From Nocardia sp. NBC_01327 (GTDB lineage Bacteria; Actinomycetota; Actinomycetes; Mycobacteriales; Mycobacteriaceae), in assembly GCF_035958815.1 (NCBI RefSeq), contig NZ_CP108383.1:2976001-3040000 (forward strand): a DNA stretch of 64,000 nucleotides. Reading direction: 5' to 3'. Each line of letters opens with the position of its first letter. Position 1 is the stretch's first letter. Made by a program: the position numbers and the translations under genes. This document shows, one piece after another, positions 18,391 through 26,687 of this stretch. The notes below the pieces were generated by a model. It saw nothing but the letters and a program-made list of their open reading frames with translations. It was not told where the DNA came from and did not search any database.

Positions 18391-20247
18391 TTACCTCACC
18401 GAGCCGAAACCCACCAGCTCTGCGGACTGATCCTCCACGCACAATGCCAGTGTCGCGCCGGGCGCGGCCATAAGCTGCGTGAAGTCACATGTGCGGTTAT
18501 CGGAGGCGATCGGCCGGTCCGCTGCCGGTCCGCCATTGTCGCGGCTCCATGACTGCAGGCTGGATCGGGGATTGCCTTCGGTGCTGCCGTAGCGGAATAC
18601 GGCGACGATTTCCGCCGGTAGGAAGAGTAGCGGGCTGTCGTGATCCGGCTCAGGCCCGGTCAAAGTGTATTTTTCGGCGCCCTCGGGGAGTTCGAGGACG
18701 GGGAGACGATCGTGGTTGTAGCCATCATCGGTGTGGGTCGATTTGTCGACCAGCGCCTCGGTGCCGGCCTGGTCGCCGCCGATGGGCAGATAGTCTTTCT
18801 CGTCGGTGACCGGTGTGGTGGCGAGTTGCTGGGGCATCGCGAAGACGATGTGGTGTGTGTCGTTCATTTCGAGCCACCATATGACGACGACACCGCCGAA
18901 CCGTTTGATAGACGCCACCGACTCCGGGGCGTTCGTCTCCGCGCTTCTGCCGACTTCGCGTGTCCCGATCACTACACCCGTTCGGGCGTCCCGGACTGTT
19001 GAGGTGAACCAGAATTCGCTGTGATTCGTGCAGCGGGAGATCTGATACACCACTGTCTCGGTGGCGGCGACGTCGGACTTGGACGGTTTACATTCCGGAG
19101 TGGTCGTATCCGCTGACCACAGCCGAAGCCCGCTGCGCGAGTCGTAACCCGTGATCCGGTTGTCGCCCACCAGGATCAAGGCCTCGGAATCGGTCCGGAG
19201 CTCGCTGCCGGGAAACTCCCACGACACTCCGGGCACAGTGTCGCGGGTGAAATCCGAACCCTGCCAGAGGATTTCCCCGGTCGAGGCGTCGAAGGCGATC
19301 CAGCCCAACTGATCCCACAGCGCGAGGACCATCGCTCCGTTATCGAGCGGCCGCAGCGTTCGCGGTATGTAGGCCGGGCCGAACCGGCCGTCGCGTTCGA
19401 CGTTCCGTCGCAGGTAGTGCCAGCGGGGCAGGCCGGTCGAACCGTCATAGGCCGTCAAACCCTGCGCCGAGGCGATGACGAATCCCGCGCCCGCGGGCAC
19501 CACGTCATCGGCAGCCGTTTCGCCGAAATAGTTGGGCGCTACCGGAATCGGTATCCGGTAGCGCTCCGCGCCGAGCCGGTCCGGTACAGCCGCAGACTCC
19601 GTCCGGGATGCTGTCGTATGATCTATATTTCGCTGATCATCACCCAGGCGGACGGCAGCAACAGCGACGCCGGCCGATACCAGCATCCCGGTCGTCAGCA
19701 ATAGAGCGAGTACCTGTATCGGCAAGGTGCGGGTGTGTACGGGTCGAAGCGCGATCGGCACGAACAGTACCGTTCCGGCGACCAGCACACCGGCGGCCGC
19801 GATCGCGGTGGGCAGCATCTCGAAAAGCTGGTACTCGAAACTGATCAGGCGATATGCCTCGAGCAGGTGATAGTGCACTGCCATGAATGGCAGCACGACT
19901 ACCGCACCGATCGTCGATAGCGCGACGAGGGCGTTCAGCCCCAGATAGCTGTCCCATCGCCGCACCACGCGGACCACGACGACCGCCACCGTGACCAGCA
20001 TCGCGATTCCGGTCAGTAGGGCCGCGGTGGCGAGGTAACCGGGGAGCACCGAGATCTCCACCCCTGGGCCGGCGGTGAACCAGGCTCCGCGGTCCAGCCA
20101 CTCTTTGTGCAGTGATCGTGTTGATGCGAAGCAGCGGCTGTAGACCGCGAGTGCCGTCCCGCCGACGATCAAACCGGCACCCAGTGCGCCCGCCGCCGCA
20201 GCAATCCGTGACAGCCACTTGCGCAGCGCCTCAACGCCATTGACCAT
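18391..20247 (-). CDS. Membrane protein with extracellular PQQ-like beta-propeller
   Basis: A 618-residue protein. Five transmembrane helices (about 14-36, 70-92, 102-124, 145-167, 176-199) are followed by a roughly 400-residue exported domain. This has propeller-blade motifs such as GLTAYDGSTGLPRWHYL, WIAFDASTGEILW, ITGYDSRSGLRLWSAD and VRDARTGVVIGT, typical of PQQ-like repeats. Such proteins are frequent and uncharacterised in Nocardia; the blades probably serve as a scaffold or ligand-binding surface, not as a true quinoprotein dehydrogenase. No catalytic residues are recognised. It is convergent with the DHH gene and stands alone. Confidence 0.75.
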   Translation of the reverse strand: MVNGVEALRKWLSRIAAAAGALGAGLIVGGTALAVYSRCFASTRSLHKEWLDRGAWFTAGPGVEISVLPGYLATAALLTGIAMLVTVAVVVVRVVRRWDSYLGLNALVALSTIGAVVVLPFMAVHYHLLEAYRLISFEYQLFEMLPTAIAAAGVLVAGTVLFVPIALRPVHTRTLPIQVLALLLTTGMLVSAGVAVAAVRLGDDQRNIDHTTASRTESAAVPDRLGAERYRIPIPVAPNYFGETAADDVVPAGAGFVIASAQGLTAYDGSTGLPRWHYLRRNVERDGRFGPAYIPRTLRPLDNGAMVLALWDQLGWIAFDASTGEILWQGSDFTRDTVPGVSWEFPGSELRTDSEALILVGDNRITGYDSRSGLRLWSADTTTPECKPSKSDVAATETVVYQISRCTNHSEFWFTSTVRDARTGVVIGTREVGRSAETNAPESVASIKRFGGVVVIWWLEMNDTHHIVFAMPQQLATTPVTDEKDYLPIGGDQAGTEALVDKSTHTDDGYNHDRLPVLELPEGAEKYTLTGPEPDHDSPLLFLPAEIVAVFRYGSTEGNPRSSLQSWSRDNGGPAADRPIASDNRTCDFTQLMAAPGATLALCVEDQSAELVGFGSVR

Positions 20248-20406
20248 GTCGCCCCCCGTGCTCCGACGTTCCGCGAGATCAGCTTAGTGTTCGCAGATCG
20301 AGCTGTCCGATGGGTATCCCTCTGCGCGGCGTAGACAATTCGCTAAACCTGCGCACCATCATTCGCCGTGTCGCGCCCTGCTTTCAGCGCTGCGTCGCGG
20401 TGGGGT

Positions 20407-20445
20407 GTTCGCCGACGGCAGTACGTGACACTGCCGTCGGCGAAC
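20407..20445. terminator. Perfect 16-bp hairpin downstream of the DUF4139 gene
   Basis: GTTCGCCGACGGCAGT (20407-20422) pairs perfectly with 20430-20445 around a 7-nt loop. It begins 12 bp after the stop of the minus-strand DUF4139 gene. No T-run follows on either strand, so it is either a T-less actinobacterial terminator or an operator upstream of the next gene. The rest of the 20248-20457 interval shows nothing else recognisable. Confidence 0.6.
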
Positions 20446-20457
20446 GGGGGGGAGTGG

Positions 20458-22032
20458 TCAGTCGTCGAGGCCGTAGATGGTGATGCCCTTGGCGGATTCG
20501 ACTCGGTAGCCGAAGGTGATGGTGGTTTCGGCTTGGGGGGACAGGTCGGTTTTCCAGGTGAGGACGCCGAGTTCGTCGCGGTCGGCGGGCTGGGGTTTGG
20601 TGGTGGTTTCGCGGACGGTGATGGCGGCGTCGCGGGATACGGGGAGGCGGTCCAGGACTGTCACGGTGGCGGGGCGGGTGCCGTGGTTGCTGAGGGTGAT
20701 CATGTATTCGACCTCGGTGCGGCGGGCGGAGCCCAGTGTGGCCTTGGTGGCATTGCGGCGCACCAGTTCTCGTTCGACGCGGATGCGGTCGTCGACGCCG
20801 AGTGCGAGTTCGCGCTCCTCGCCGGGGGCCCAGGTCTCGAGGTCGGTGGCGCCGACGTATTCGGTGTCGTGGAACAGGGCCGCGCGGCCGGCGGGGAGCG
20901 TGTGCTCGGAGGTATTGCGGGCCGTGGCGCGCAGCACCGCCTCCAGCGACTGCACCGGCGCGGTCACATGATCGAGTTGCGCTTCCAGATCGAGGGCCGT
21001 GATCATGGCGCGGTGCGCGGTGCCGTCGGACGGTACTGCAATGGTGCGCTGTGGCGTGTAGGTCGCCGCAGTGATGCCTTGTTCGACGGCGGCTACGGAT
21101 TCGCGGACCGGGGCGGACCTCGACGCGCGGGGTGCGGCCGCGCTAGGCGCCGCGCCCATGAAACTCGGCACCGCTAGATCGGAGTCCGATTCTTCATACC
21201 GGCGGCTATGGGCCATCATGGCGTTGATCTCAACCTGCGGTGCTACCGAGCTGATGAACCACGGATCCAATTCGGGGACGTCCAGCGCCTGCGCCGGACG
21301 GGCGGTGGACAGCTGCAACCGGCATTCGGGCCAGTCCTCGCCCGTGCTCTGGCGCACCAGCCCGAACCAGCGCAGCGTCAGCCCGGTCTCGCCGAGGCGC
21401 AGATCGTAGGTGCTGTACCAGCTCGCACCCGGCACCACATAGGACACCTCGAGGTCCACGGTCACCGGCTGTGCGGCATCGACGGTGATCACCGCGGCCG
21501 TGATATCGGTCCGGTTCTTTCCGCGCAGGTCCGCCAATTGCCGCTCGAGGGCCTGGTGTTCGCGAATGTGCTCCTGCCGCAGTCGTTCCCGCTCCCGCCG
21601 TGCGGCGTGGACGGCCCCGTACTGTGCTTCGAGGCTGTCGGCGAATTCGATGACGCGATCCTCATCGGCCTTCGCCAGCCGCTCGGCGGACCGCTGGGCG
21701 AGCCGCTTCAGAAATGCCACACGGGCCTCCGCGGCGCGGTCGGCGTCGGCGAGCTCGGTCATCGCCGCGTCCAGGGTGCGCATGCGGGCCAGCAGGTCCG
21801 CGACCTGCTCGTCACTGGTCACCGCCTGCCGCTCGGTCACGATATCGACGCCGAGCACCGTCACATCGCCCTGTCCGGCAACCCGGATCGAATCGTGCAG
21901 CAGGCCGGTGGGCAGGGGCGCCACCCGTATCCGATGCTCGCCCGCCACCAGATTCGCCTTGCCGGATCGGGTCACGCGGGCTCGGTCCGGGTACACGGTG
22001 ACCGCGGTGATGGCGGTGTCGAGTGGAGTCAT
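20458..22032 (-). CDS. Mucoidy inhibitor MuiA-like, DUF4140/DUF4139 protein
   Basis: A 524-residue protein. The DUF4140 domain (TAITAVTVYPDRARVTRSG to LGVDIVTERQAV) covers about residues 1-90, a charged coiled coil about 90-180 (ERERLRQEHIREHQALERQL), and DUF4139 about 195-524, with VSYVVPGASWYSTYDLRLG, RLQLSTARPA, and the closing LSPQAETTITFGYRVESAKG. ATG at 22032 is chosen over the longer frame because DUF4140 starts immediately. No signal peptide is seen. The family is named after an Azotobacter/Pseudomonas mucoidy inhibitor, but its molecular function is unknown. Confidence 0.85.
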   Translation of the reverse strand: MTPLDTAITAVTVYPDRARVTRSGKANLVAGEHRIRVAPLPTGLLHDSIRVAGQGDVTVLGVDIVTERQAVTSDEQVADLLARMRTLDAAMTELADADRAAEARVAFLKRLAQRSAERLAKADEDRVIEFADSLEAQYGAVHAARRERERLRQEHIREHQALERQLADLRGKNRTDITAAVITVDAAQPVTVDLEVSYVVPGASWYSTYDLRLGETGLTLRWFGLVRQSTGEDWPECRLQLSTARPAQALDVPELDPWFISSVAPQVEINAMMAHSRRYEESDSDLAVPSFMGAAPSAAAPRASRSAPVRESVAAVEQGITAATYTPQRTIAVPSDGTAHRAMITALDLEAQLDHVTAPVQSLEAVLRATARNTSEHTLPAGRAALFHDTEYVGATDLETWAPGEERELALGVDDRIRVERELVRRNATKATLGSARRTEVEYMITLSNHGTRPATVTVLDRLPVSRDAAITVRETTTKPQPADRDELGVLTWKTDLSPQAETTITFGYRVESAKGITIYGLDD

Positions 22033-22094
22033 GTGCCCAGCCTGCCTCGAGTGCCCGATGCGGTGCAGGTCTTTTTCCCCCGGCGCGGTGTGGA

Positions 22095-23129
22095 TCACCC
22101 GTGCAGGGCTCGGGCGAACAGGGGCCAGGAGTCGTGCAGATCTTGCTGCCAGTAGCCCCAGGAGTGGGTTCCGGCCGGGCGCAGGTTGAAAGTGGCTGGT
22201 ATGCCCAGGGTTTGGAGACGGTCGCGCAATGCCAGCGCGCAGCGATCGGTAATGGCCTCGAGCACGCCGCCGCTGGTGAGCTGACTGACGAGTGTGGCTG
22301 CGCTGCCGTGTATTCCGGGTCCGTCGAGGGTGTCGAGGGGACCCGGGAGACCGGTACCGGTCGAGACGTAGACGGCGGTGCCGCGGAGTCGGTCGGCATG
22401 CAGGTAGGGATCGTTGGCAGTCCAGGCCGGATCATCCGGTGCGCCCCACATATTGACGGGATTGCCGTGCCAGCGCAGCACCACCGCATCGACGAAGGCC
22501 TGGCCGACCGGATCGCTGGTGCGGGCGCAGCCGCTGTAGGAGCCGATGGCGCGGTACCGGCCGGGTGCGTCGAGCGCCAACTGGAAGACGGAGGTGCCGG
22601 CCATGGAGATGCCCGCGACGGCGTTCGCGCCGGTGCCGTTCAGCGCCGAATCGATAATGGGCGGCAATTCACGGGTGAGAAAGGTGCTCCACCGCACCCG
22701 GCCCAGCGCGGGATCGTCGGTGCGCCAATCGGTGAAGTAGCTGCCACTGCCGCCCATGGGCACGACGACCGTGACCTGCTTGTCGTGGAAGAAGTCGACG
22801 ATATCGGTCCGGTCCGTCCAGCTGCTGGCATCGGACCCGCCCGCCGCGCCGTTGAGCAGGTAGAGGGTGGGCGCCGGAGCCGAACCATCCGGTGCGCGAA
22901 GAACTTTCAGCGCGATATCGGAATTCATGGCGGTGGAGTGCACGCGCATATCGAGCAGGCCGCCGGAGTCCTCGGTCACCGCGAGCAAGCCGGAACCGTC
23001 CGGCGCGAGATGCGCGGCCGCCAGCACCGCGGCAGCTGCCGTCGGCTCCGCCCGTGCCGGAGCCGCGACACCGAGCCACGGCAGTGCGAGGGCGAGTGCG
23101 AGCGATACGAGTGGGCCTGCTGCCTTCAC
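22095..23129 (-). CDS. Secreted esterase of the antigen 85/esterase D fold
   Basis: A 344-residue alpha/beta hydrolase with a signal peptide (residues 1-27, ARA cleavage). The nucleophile elbow is GISMAG (173-178, Ser175) and His322 in GTHSWGYWQ completes the likely triad. The layout (VHSTAMNSDIALKVL, LYLLNGA near 90, VVVPMGGSGSYFTDW, FLTRELPPII) resembles mycolyltransferases of the Ag85 family and related trehalose-ester hydrolases. GTG start with GGAGG 6-7 nt upstream. It is divergent from the acyltransferase/exporter operon, so it may process the exported acylated product or mycolates in the cell wall (inference). Confidence 0.85.
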   Translation of the reverse strand: MKAAGPLVSLALALALPWLGVAAPARAEPTAAAAVLAAAHLAPDGSGLLAVTEDSGGLLDMRVHSTAMNSDIALKVLRAPDGSAPAPTLYLLNGAAGGSDASSWTDRTDIVDFFHDKQVTVVVPMGGSGSYFTDWRTDDPALGRVRWSTFLTRELPPIIDSALNGTGANAVAGISMAGTSVFQLALDAPGRYRAIGSYSGCARTSDPVGQAFVDAVVLRWHGNPVNMWGAPDDPAWTANDPYLHADRLRGTAVYVSTGTGLPGPLDTLDGPGIHGSAATLVSQLTSGGVLEAITDRCALALRDRLQTLGIPATFNLRPAGTHSWGYWQQDLHDSWPLFARALHG

Positions 23130-23385
23130 CCGAGACCTCCGATCGTCTGGAGTGGAGCCGGTCGGCTGGTCACGTTAGGACCAAAGCCATGCCGCGACAA
23201 TGAATGTCGCGAAGCTTTGGGAGACCGTCCGGTCGACGGCACACAGGCTTGGGAATGATCACAGACTTTCGGCGCGGCGCTGGTCAGGGGGCCGCCGCGT
23301 GCCGTTCACTCGAAAATCTGTTACCGCCGGACACATGATCCCGGCGGCGACGCGTGGTTCTCAGCTGTAGGAATCGAGGGTCATC
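23130..23385. other. Divergent intergenic region, esterase / acyltransferase operon
   Basis: About 255 bp between two divergent starts. GAGGG at 23376-23380 is the ribosome-binding site of the acyltransferase gene. Promoters for both directions should lie here, but no convincing -35/-10 pair or palindrome was recognised, and no open reading frame looks real. Confidence 0.5.
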
Positions 23386-24804
23386 ATGGTCGCATTCGGT
23401 CTGTTCGACGACTGGCATCCGGAGCCGGGCCGGCTCACCACCTGGACAGCATCGCCGCACTCGCGGGCGGCGGTGCGGCGGGCGCCCGCGCACGACGTGG
23501 GGCCGTCGTATCAGCAGGAGGCGTATCTGCGGGCGGCACAGCGCAATGATGGTGCGGGATTGCGGGTTTCACGAATATGCATGATCTCGTTCGATATACC
23601 CGGGGTGCCGGACCAGCGGGCCATGACCGCTACGGTGAATGCGTTCCTGCGCCGGCACGACACCTTCCACAGCTGGTTCGCGCCGGAGCGCGGTGAGTGG
23701 TTCGTCCGCCATGTGGCGGATCCGGCGGATATCGATTTCACGCCCGCCGCGTACGGTGAGTTCACCGATCTCGGCGCGCTGCGCGAACGGGTGCAAGCCG
23801 AGACGCCGGGCCCCTTCGAATGGGATTGCTTCTCCTTCGGGATCATCGAGCGTCCCGGATCGTTCACCATGTACGCGGCCGTCGATCATCTGCACACCGA
23901 CGGTGTGGCGCAGGCGCTGTCGTGTGTGGAACTGCTCCTGCTGTACGGCACCGAATTATCCGGTGGCGCACTGGCTTTGCCGCCGGTCGACGGTCATATC
24001 GGCTATTGCGCGCGTGAGCGCCGCCTCAACGGGCAGCTCACCCTGGAGTCGGACTCGGTCCACCGGTGGGTGGAGCTGTTGCGGCGCAATGACGGTCAGG
24101 TACCGCACTTCCCGCTCGATCTCGGCGCGGCGGGCGGCTACAGCCGGGGTGCGCAGCTCACCATTCCGCTGCTGAGCGAGACCGATATGCTGCGCTTCGA
24201 GCAGGTGTGCGAGGAGCACGGCGGGCGATTCTTCGGCGGATTGTTCGCGGCCGTCGCGCTGGCGGAATTCGAATTGACCGGCAAGGAAGGCTATTTCGGC
24301 TTCACCCCGGCCAATACGCGATTCCTGCCGGGGGAGATGGACTCGGTGGGCTGGTACACCAATCTCATTCCGGTGGTGGTGCCGGTGGAGTCCGTGGACA
24401 CCTTCACCGCGCTGGTGGCGGTGGCGCAGGAGGCGACCGAGCGGGCCCGGGATCTCACGGATATCTCGCTGCACCGCGTGCTGGAGCTGGTCACGCCCGA
24501 CCTCGGCATTCGCACCCGGCCAGGTTTCGCGGCGCCCATGGTGTCCTATGTCGATGTCCGGAAAATGGCCGGTGCGGATATGTTCGACGCCATCAAGGGC
24601 GGGCTGTACGGCAGTGACGGCAGCTCCGGCGAGGTCTTCCTCTGGGTCAATCGGATGACCGATGTGACCACCCTGACCCTGCTGTTCCCGGACACTCCGC
24701 AGGCGCACGCCTCGGTCGACCGGTATGTGCAGAAGCTGGTCACCATCGTCACGACGGTGGCCGCGGACGGGGACTACGCGGTCCGGGTCCCGGCCCTGTC
24801 ATGA
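23386..24804 (+). CDS. PapA-like acyltransferase (condensation-domain fold)
   Basis: A 472-residue protein with the chloramphenicol-acetyltransferase/condensation fold. The active-site motif is DHLHTDG (167-173), a HxxxDG variant with His168 as general base; FLRRHDTFHSW (87-97) and GWYTNLIPVVV are further family landmarks. Length and motif style match mycobacterial PapA1/PapA3 proteins, which acylate trehalose in sulfolipid and polyacyltrehalose synthesis, rather than NRPS domains, since no carrier domain is present. It overlaps the MFS gene by 4 bp and heads a four-gene operon with a GT39 enzyme and GpgS paralogue. A fatty-acyl or polyketide-acyl transfer to a sugar or glyceryl glycoside is inferred. 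Confidence 0.85.
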   Translation: MVAFGLFDDWHPEPGRLTTWTASPHSRAAVRRAPAHDVGPSYQQEAYLRAAQRNDGAGLRVSRICMISFDIPGVPDQRAMTATVNAFLRRHDTFHSWFAPERGEWFVRHVADPADIDFTPAAYGEFTDLGALRERVQAETPGPFEWDCFSFGIIERPGSFTMYAAVDHLHTDGVAQALSCVELLLLYGTELSGGALALPPVDGHIGYCARERRLNGQLTLESDSVHRWVELLRRNDGQVPHFPLDLGAAGGYSRGAQLTIPLLSETDMLRFEQVCEEHGGRFFGGLFAAVALAEFELTGKEGYFGFTPANTRFLPGEMDSVGWYTNLIPVVVPVESVDTFTALVAVAQEATERARDLTDISLHRVLELVTPDLGIRTRPGFAAPMVSYVDVRKMAGADMFDAIKGGLYGSDGSSGEVFLWVNRMTDVTTLTLLFPDTPQAHASVDRYVQKLVTIVTTVAADGDYAVRVPALS

Positions 24805-26687
24805 CCGTCCGGGAGTCGGACCGGGCGGACGCCGCCGCGAGGTCGCCGGGAGCGTGGATTGCCATGTCGGCGTGCCTGATTGCGGTATTCATGCAAATGC
24901 TGGACCTGACCATCGTGCATACCGCCATGCCCGCGCTGGCCCGGGATCTCGGGGCGAGTCCGTCCGCCGAACTGCTGATAGTCAGCGCCTACGGCCTGAC
25001 CTTCGCCTGCGCGCTGCCGACCGCCGCCCGCATAGGCGATGTGCTCGGCAGGCGGGTCGTCTTCCCAGCCGCACTGGCCGGATTCGCCGTCGCCTCTCTC
25101 TGGTGCGGAATCTGCTCCAGTGCAACGGAATTAGTGCTGGCCCGAGCCGTGTCGGGCATCGCCGCCGCCTTGGCCTCCGCCCAAACCATCGCCATCATCA
25201 CCGCCGCATTCCCGCAGCAGGCGCGAGCCACCGCCTTCGGTCTCTACGGCGCGGTAGCCGGCCTCGCGGGCATGACCGGACCCACCCTCGGCGGCGCGCT
25301 GATAGACGCGAACCCGCTGTCCCTGGGTTGGCGCGCCGTCTTTCTGATCAATATCCCGCTGGCCGGAGTTGCTGTGGCCCTGGCAATTCGGCGCGCACGG
25401 GCAGAGAGCTCGGTAGCAGAGCCCGAACGCGCCACTGGGGACTCCACACAGCCGGGCAGGGAGTTTGGGCCATCGGCGGACCGGCTCGGATCGGGAGAGA
25501 GAAACCTCGGGCGGCGAGCAGCGCGCCGTGGGCGCGTGTCGGGAAATCCCGGGCGGCCGGAGGGAACTGCCAGGCATTCGGCCTACGAGCCGGGGATGCC
25601 GGTTGGGTATGCCGCGCACGCTGTTTCGGAAACAGGGCAGCCGGTGGAAGAGTGTGCGCGCTCGAGTGCTGCTCCGGTGGTCGGGGAGTGTGCGTACTCG
25701 GGTGCTGCTGCGGTCGGGGAGTGTGCGTGCTCGGGTGCTGCTGCGGTCGGGGAGTGTGCGTGCTCGGGTGCTGCTGCGGTCGGGGAGTGTGCGTGCTCGG
25801 GTGCTGCTGCGGTCGGGGAGTGTGCGTGCTCGGGTGCTGCTGCGGTCGGGGAGTGTGCGCGCTCGGGTGCTGCTGTGGGGGTGGTGCGGCGGCTTGATGT
25901 GTGGGGGGCGGTGCTGTCGGCTGCGGGGCTGGGGTTGCTGGTTTATCCGCTGACCTATGGGCGGGAGTTGGGGTGGCCGCCGGGGGTGTTCGTATTGCTG
26001 GGGCTCTCGGGGCCGGTGCTGGCGGTGTTCGTAGCCGGGCAGCGGCGGCGGGTGGATCGGGGGTTGGAGCCGTTGGTGCGGCTGGAGTTGTTTGCTGATC
26101 GCGGGTTCGGGGTGGGGGCCGTGCTCATGGCGGTGTTCTATGGGGTCTTCACCGCGTTGCTGTTCACGGTGTCGGTGACGGCGCAGTCGGGGTTGGGCTG
26201 GTCCGCGTCACATACCGGGCTGGTCATGCTGCCGTTCGCGGTCGGTGCGGTCGCCGGGGCGCTATCGTCGCCGATGCTGGTGTCGCGGTTCGGAAACCGG
26301 GTGCTGACCCTCGGAGTGACGGTGTTCGCTGTCGGGTTGGGGGCGACGGCGAACACCGTGCACGCGGCCGGGACCGGGTTGGACATCAGGGAATTGGCAT
26401 GGCCGGTATTCGCGGCCGGTGCGGGTATGGGCTGGTTCGCCGCGCCGCTACCGCCGTTGATGATTGCCGGTGTGGCCGATCGTGCTGCCGGGTCGGCGTC
26501 GGGGATCGTGCCGACGGTCCAGCAGGTCGGCAGTTCGGTGGGAGTGGCCGTACTGGGGATGGTGTTCTTCGCCCGGGTTGCGGCGCAGTCCTATCTCGCC
26601 GCGCTCACCACCGTGCTCTGGATCATGGCCGGAGTATCCGCGCTACTCGCGGTGCTCACGCTCGCGCTGCCCAGGCGGCGGGCATGA
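24801..26687 (+). CDS. MFS exporter (DHA2/EmrB-QacA type) with Cys-rich repeat insert
   Basis: A 628-residue transporter. The N-terminal half carries typical motifs (FMQMLDLTIVHTAMPAL; GDVLGRR, motif A; ARAVSGIAAALASAQ). The second half restarts at RRLDVWGAVLSAAGLGLLV (about 363). Between them, where relatives have a short cytoplasmic loop, lie about 160 extra residues (200-360): a charged stretch, then seven tandem GEC-x-C/R-SGAAAV repeats (284-359) with eleven cysteines. After the insert the DNA is unusually GGG- and TTG-rich. The 4-bp overlaps on both sides couple it to the acyltransferase and GT39 genes, so it probably exports their product. Confidence 0.88.
   Translation: MTVRESDRADAAARSPGAWIAMSACLIAVFMQMLDLTIVHTAMPALARDLGASPSAELLIVSAYGLTFACALPTAARIGDVLGRRVVFPAALAGFAVASLWCGICSSATELVLARAVSGIAAALASAQTIAIITAAFPQQARATAFGLYGAVAGLAGMTGPTLGGALIDANPLSLGWRAVFLINIPLAGVAVALAIRRARAESSVAEPERATGDSTQPGREFGPSADRLGSGERNLGRRAARRGRVSGNPGRPEGTARHSAYEPGMPVGYAAHAVSETGQPVEECARSSAAPVVGECAYSGAAAVGECACSGAAAVGECACSGAAAVGECACSGAAAVGECACSGAAAVGECARSGAAVGVVRRLDVWGAVLSAAGLGLLVYPLTYGRELGWPPGVFVLLGLSGPVLAVFVAGQRRRVDRGLEPLVRLELFADRGFGVGAVLMAVFYGVFTALLFTVSVTAQSGLGWSASHTGLVMLPFAVGAVAGALSSPMLVSRFGNRVLTLGVTVFAVGLGATANTVHAAGTGLDIRELAWPVFAAGAGMGWFAAPLPPLMIAGVADRAAGSASGIVPTVQQVGSSVGVAVLGMVFFARVAAQSYLAALTTVLWIMAGVSALLAVLTLALPRRRA
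25650..25883 (+). repeat. 33-bp tandem repeat (VNTR) inside the MFS gene
   Basis: Units begin with GAG at 25650 (36-bp variant), 25686, 25719, 25752, 25785, 25818 and 25851 (degenerate last copy). The four units starting at 25719, 25752, 25785 and 25818 are nearly identical. The unit is 33 bp, a multiple of three, so copy number can vary without a frameshift, and each core copy encodes GECACSGAAAV. All three forward frames are open across it. There are no spacers, so it is not a CRISPR array. Confidence 0.95.

Noticed and set aside
25650..25883. Regular direct repeats considered as a CRISPR array
   Set aside because: The repeats are contiguous without spacers and keep one reading frame of the MFS gene.
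24725..25897. Alternative plus-strand frame with Cys-rich GRGVCVLGCC repeats
   Set aside because: It exists because the 33-bp unit is open in all three frames; the MFS frame alone has transporter motifs and ATGA couplings on both sides.
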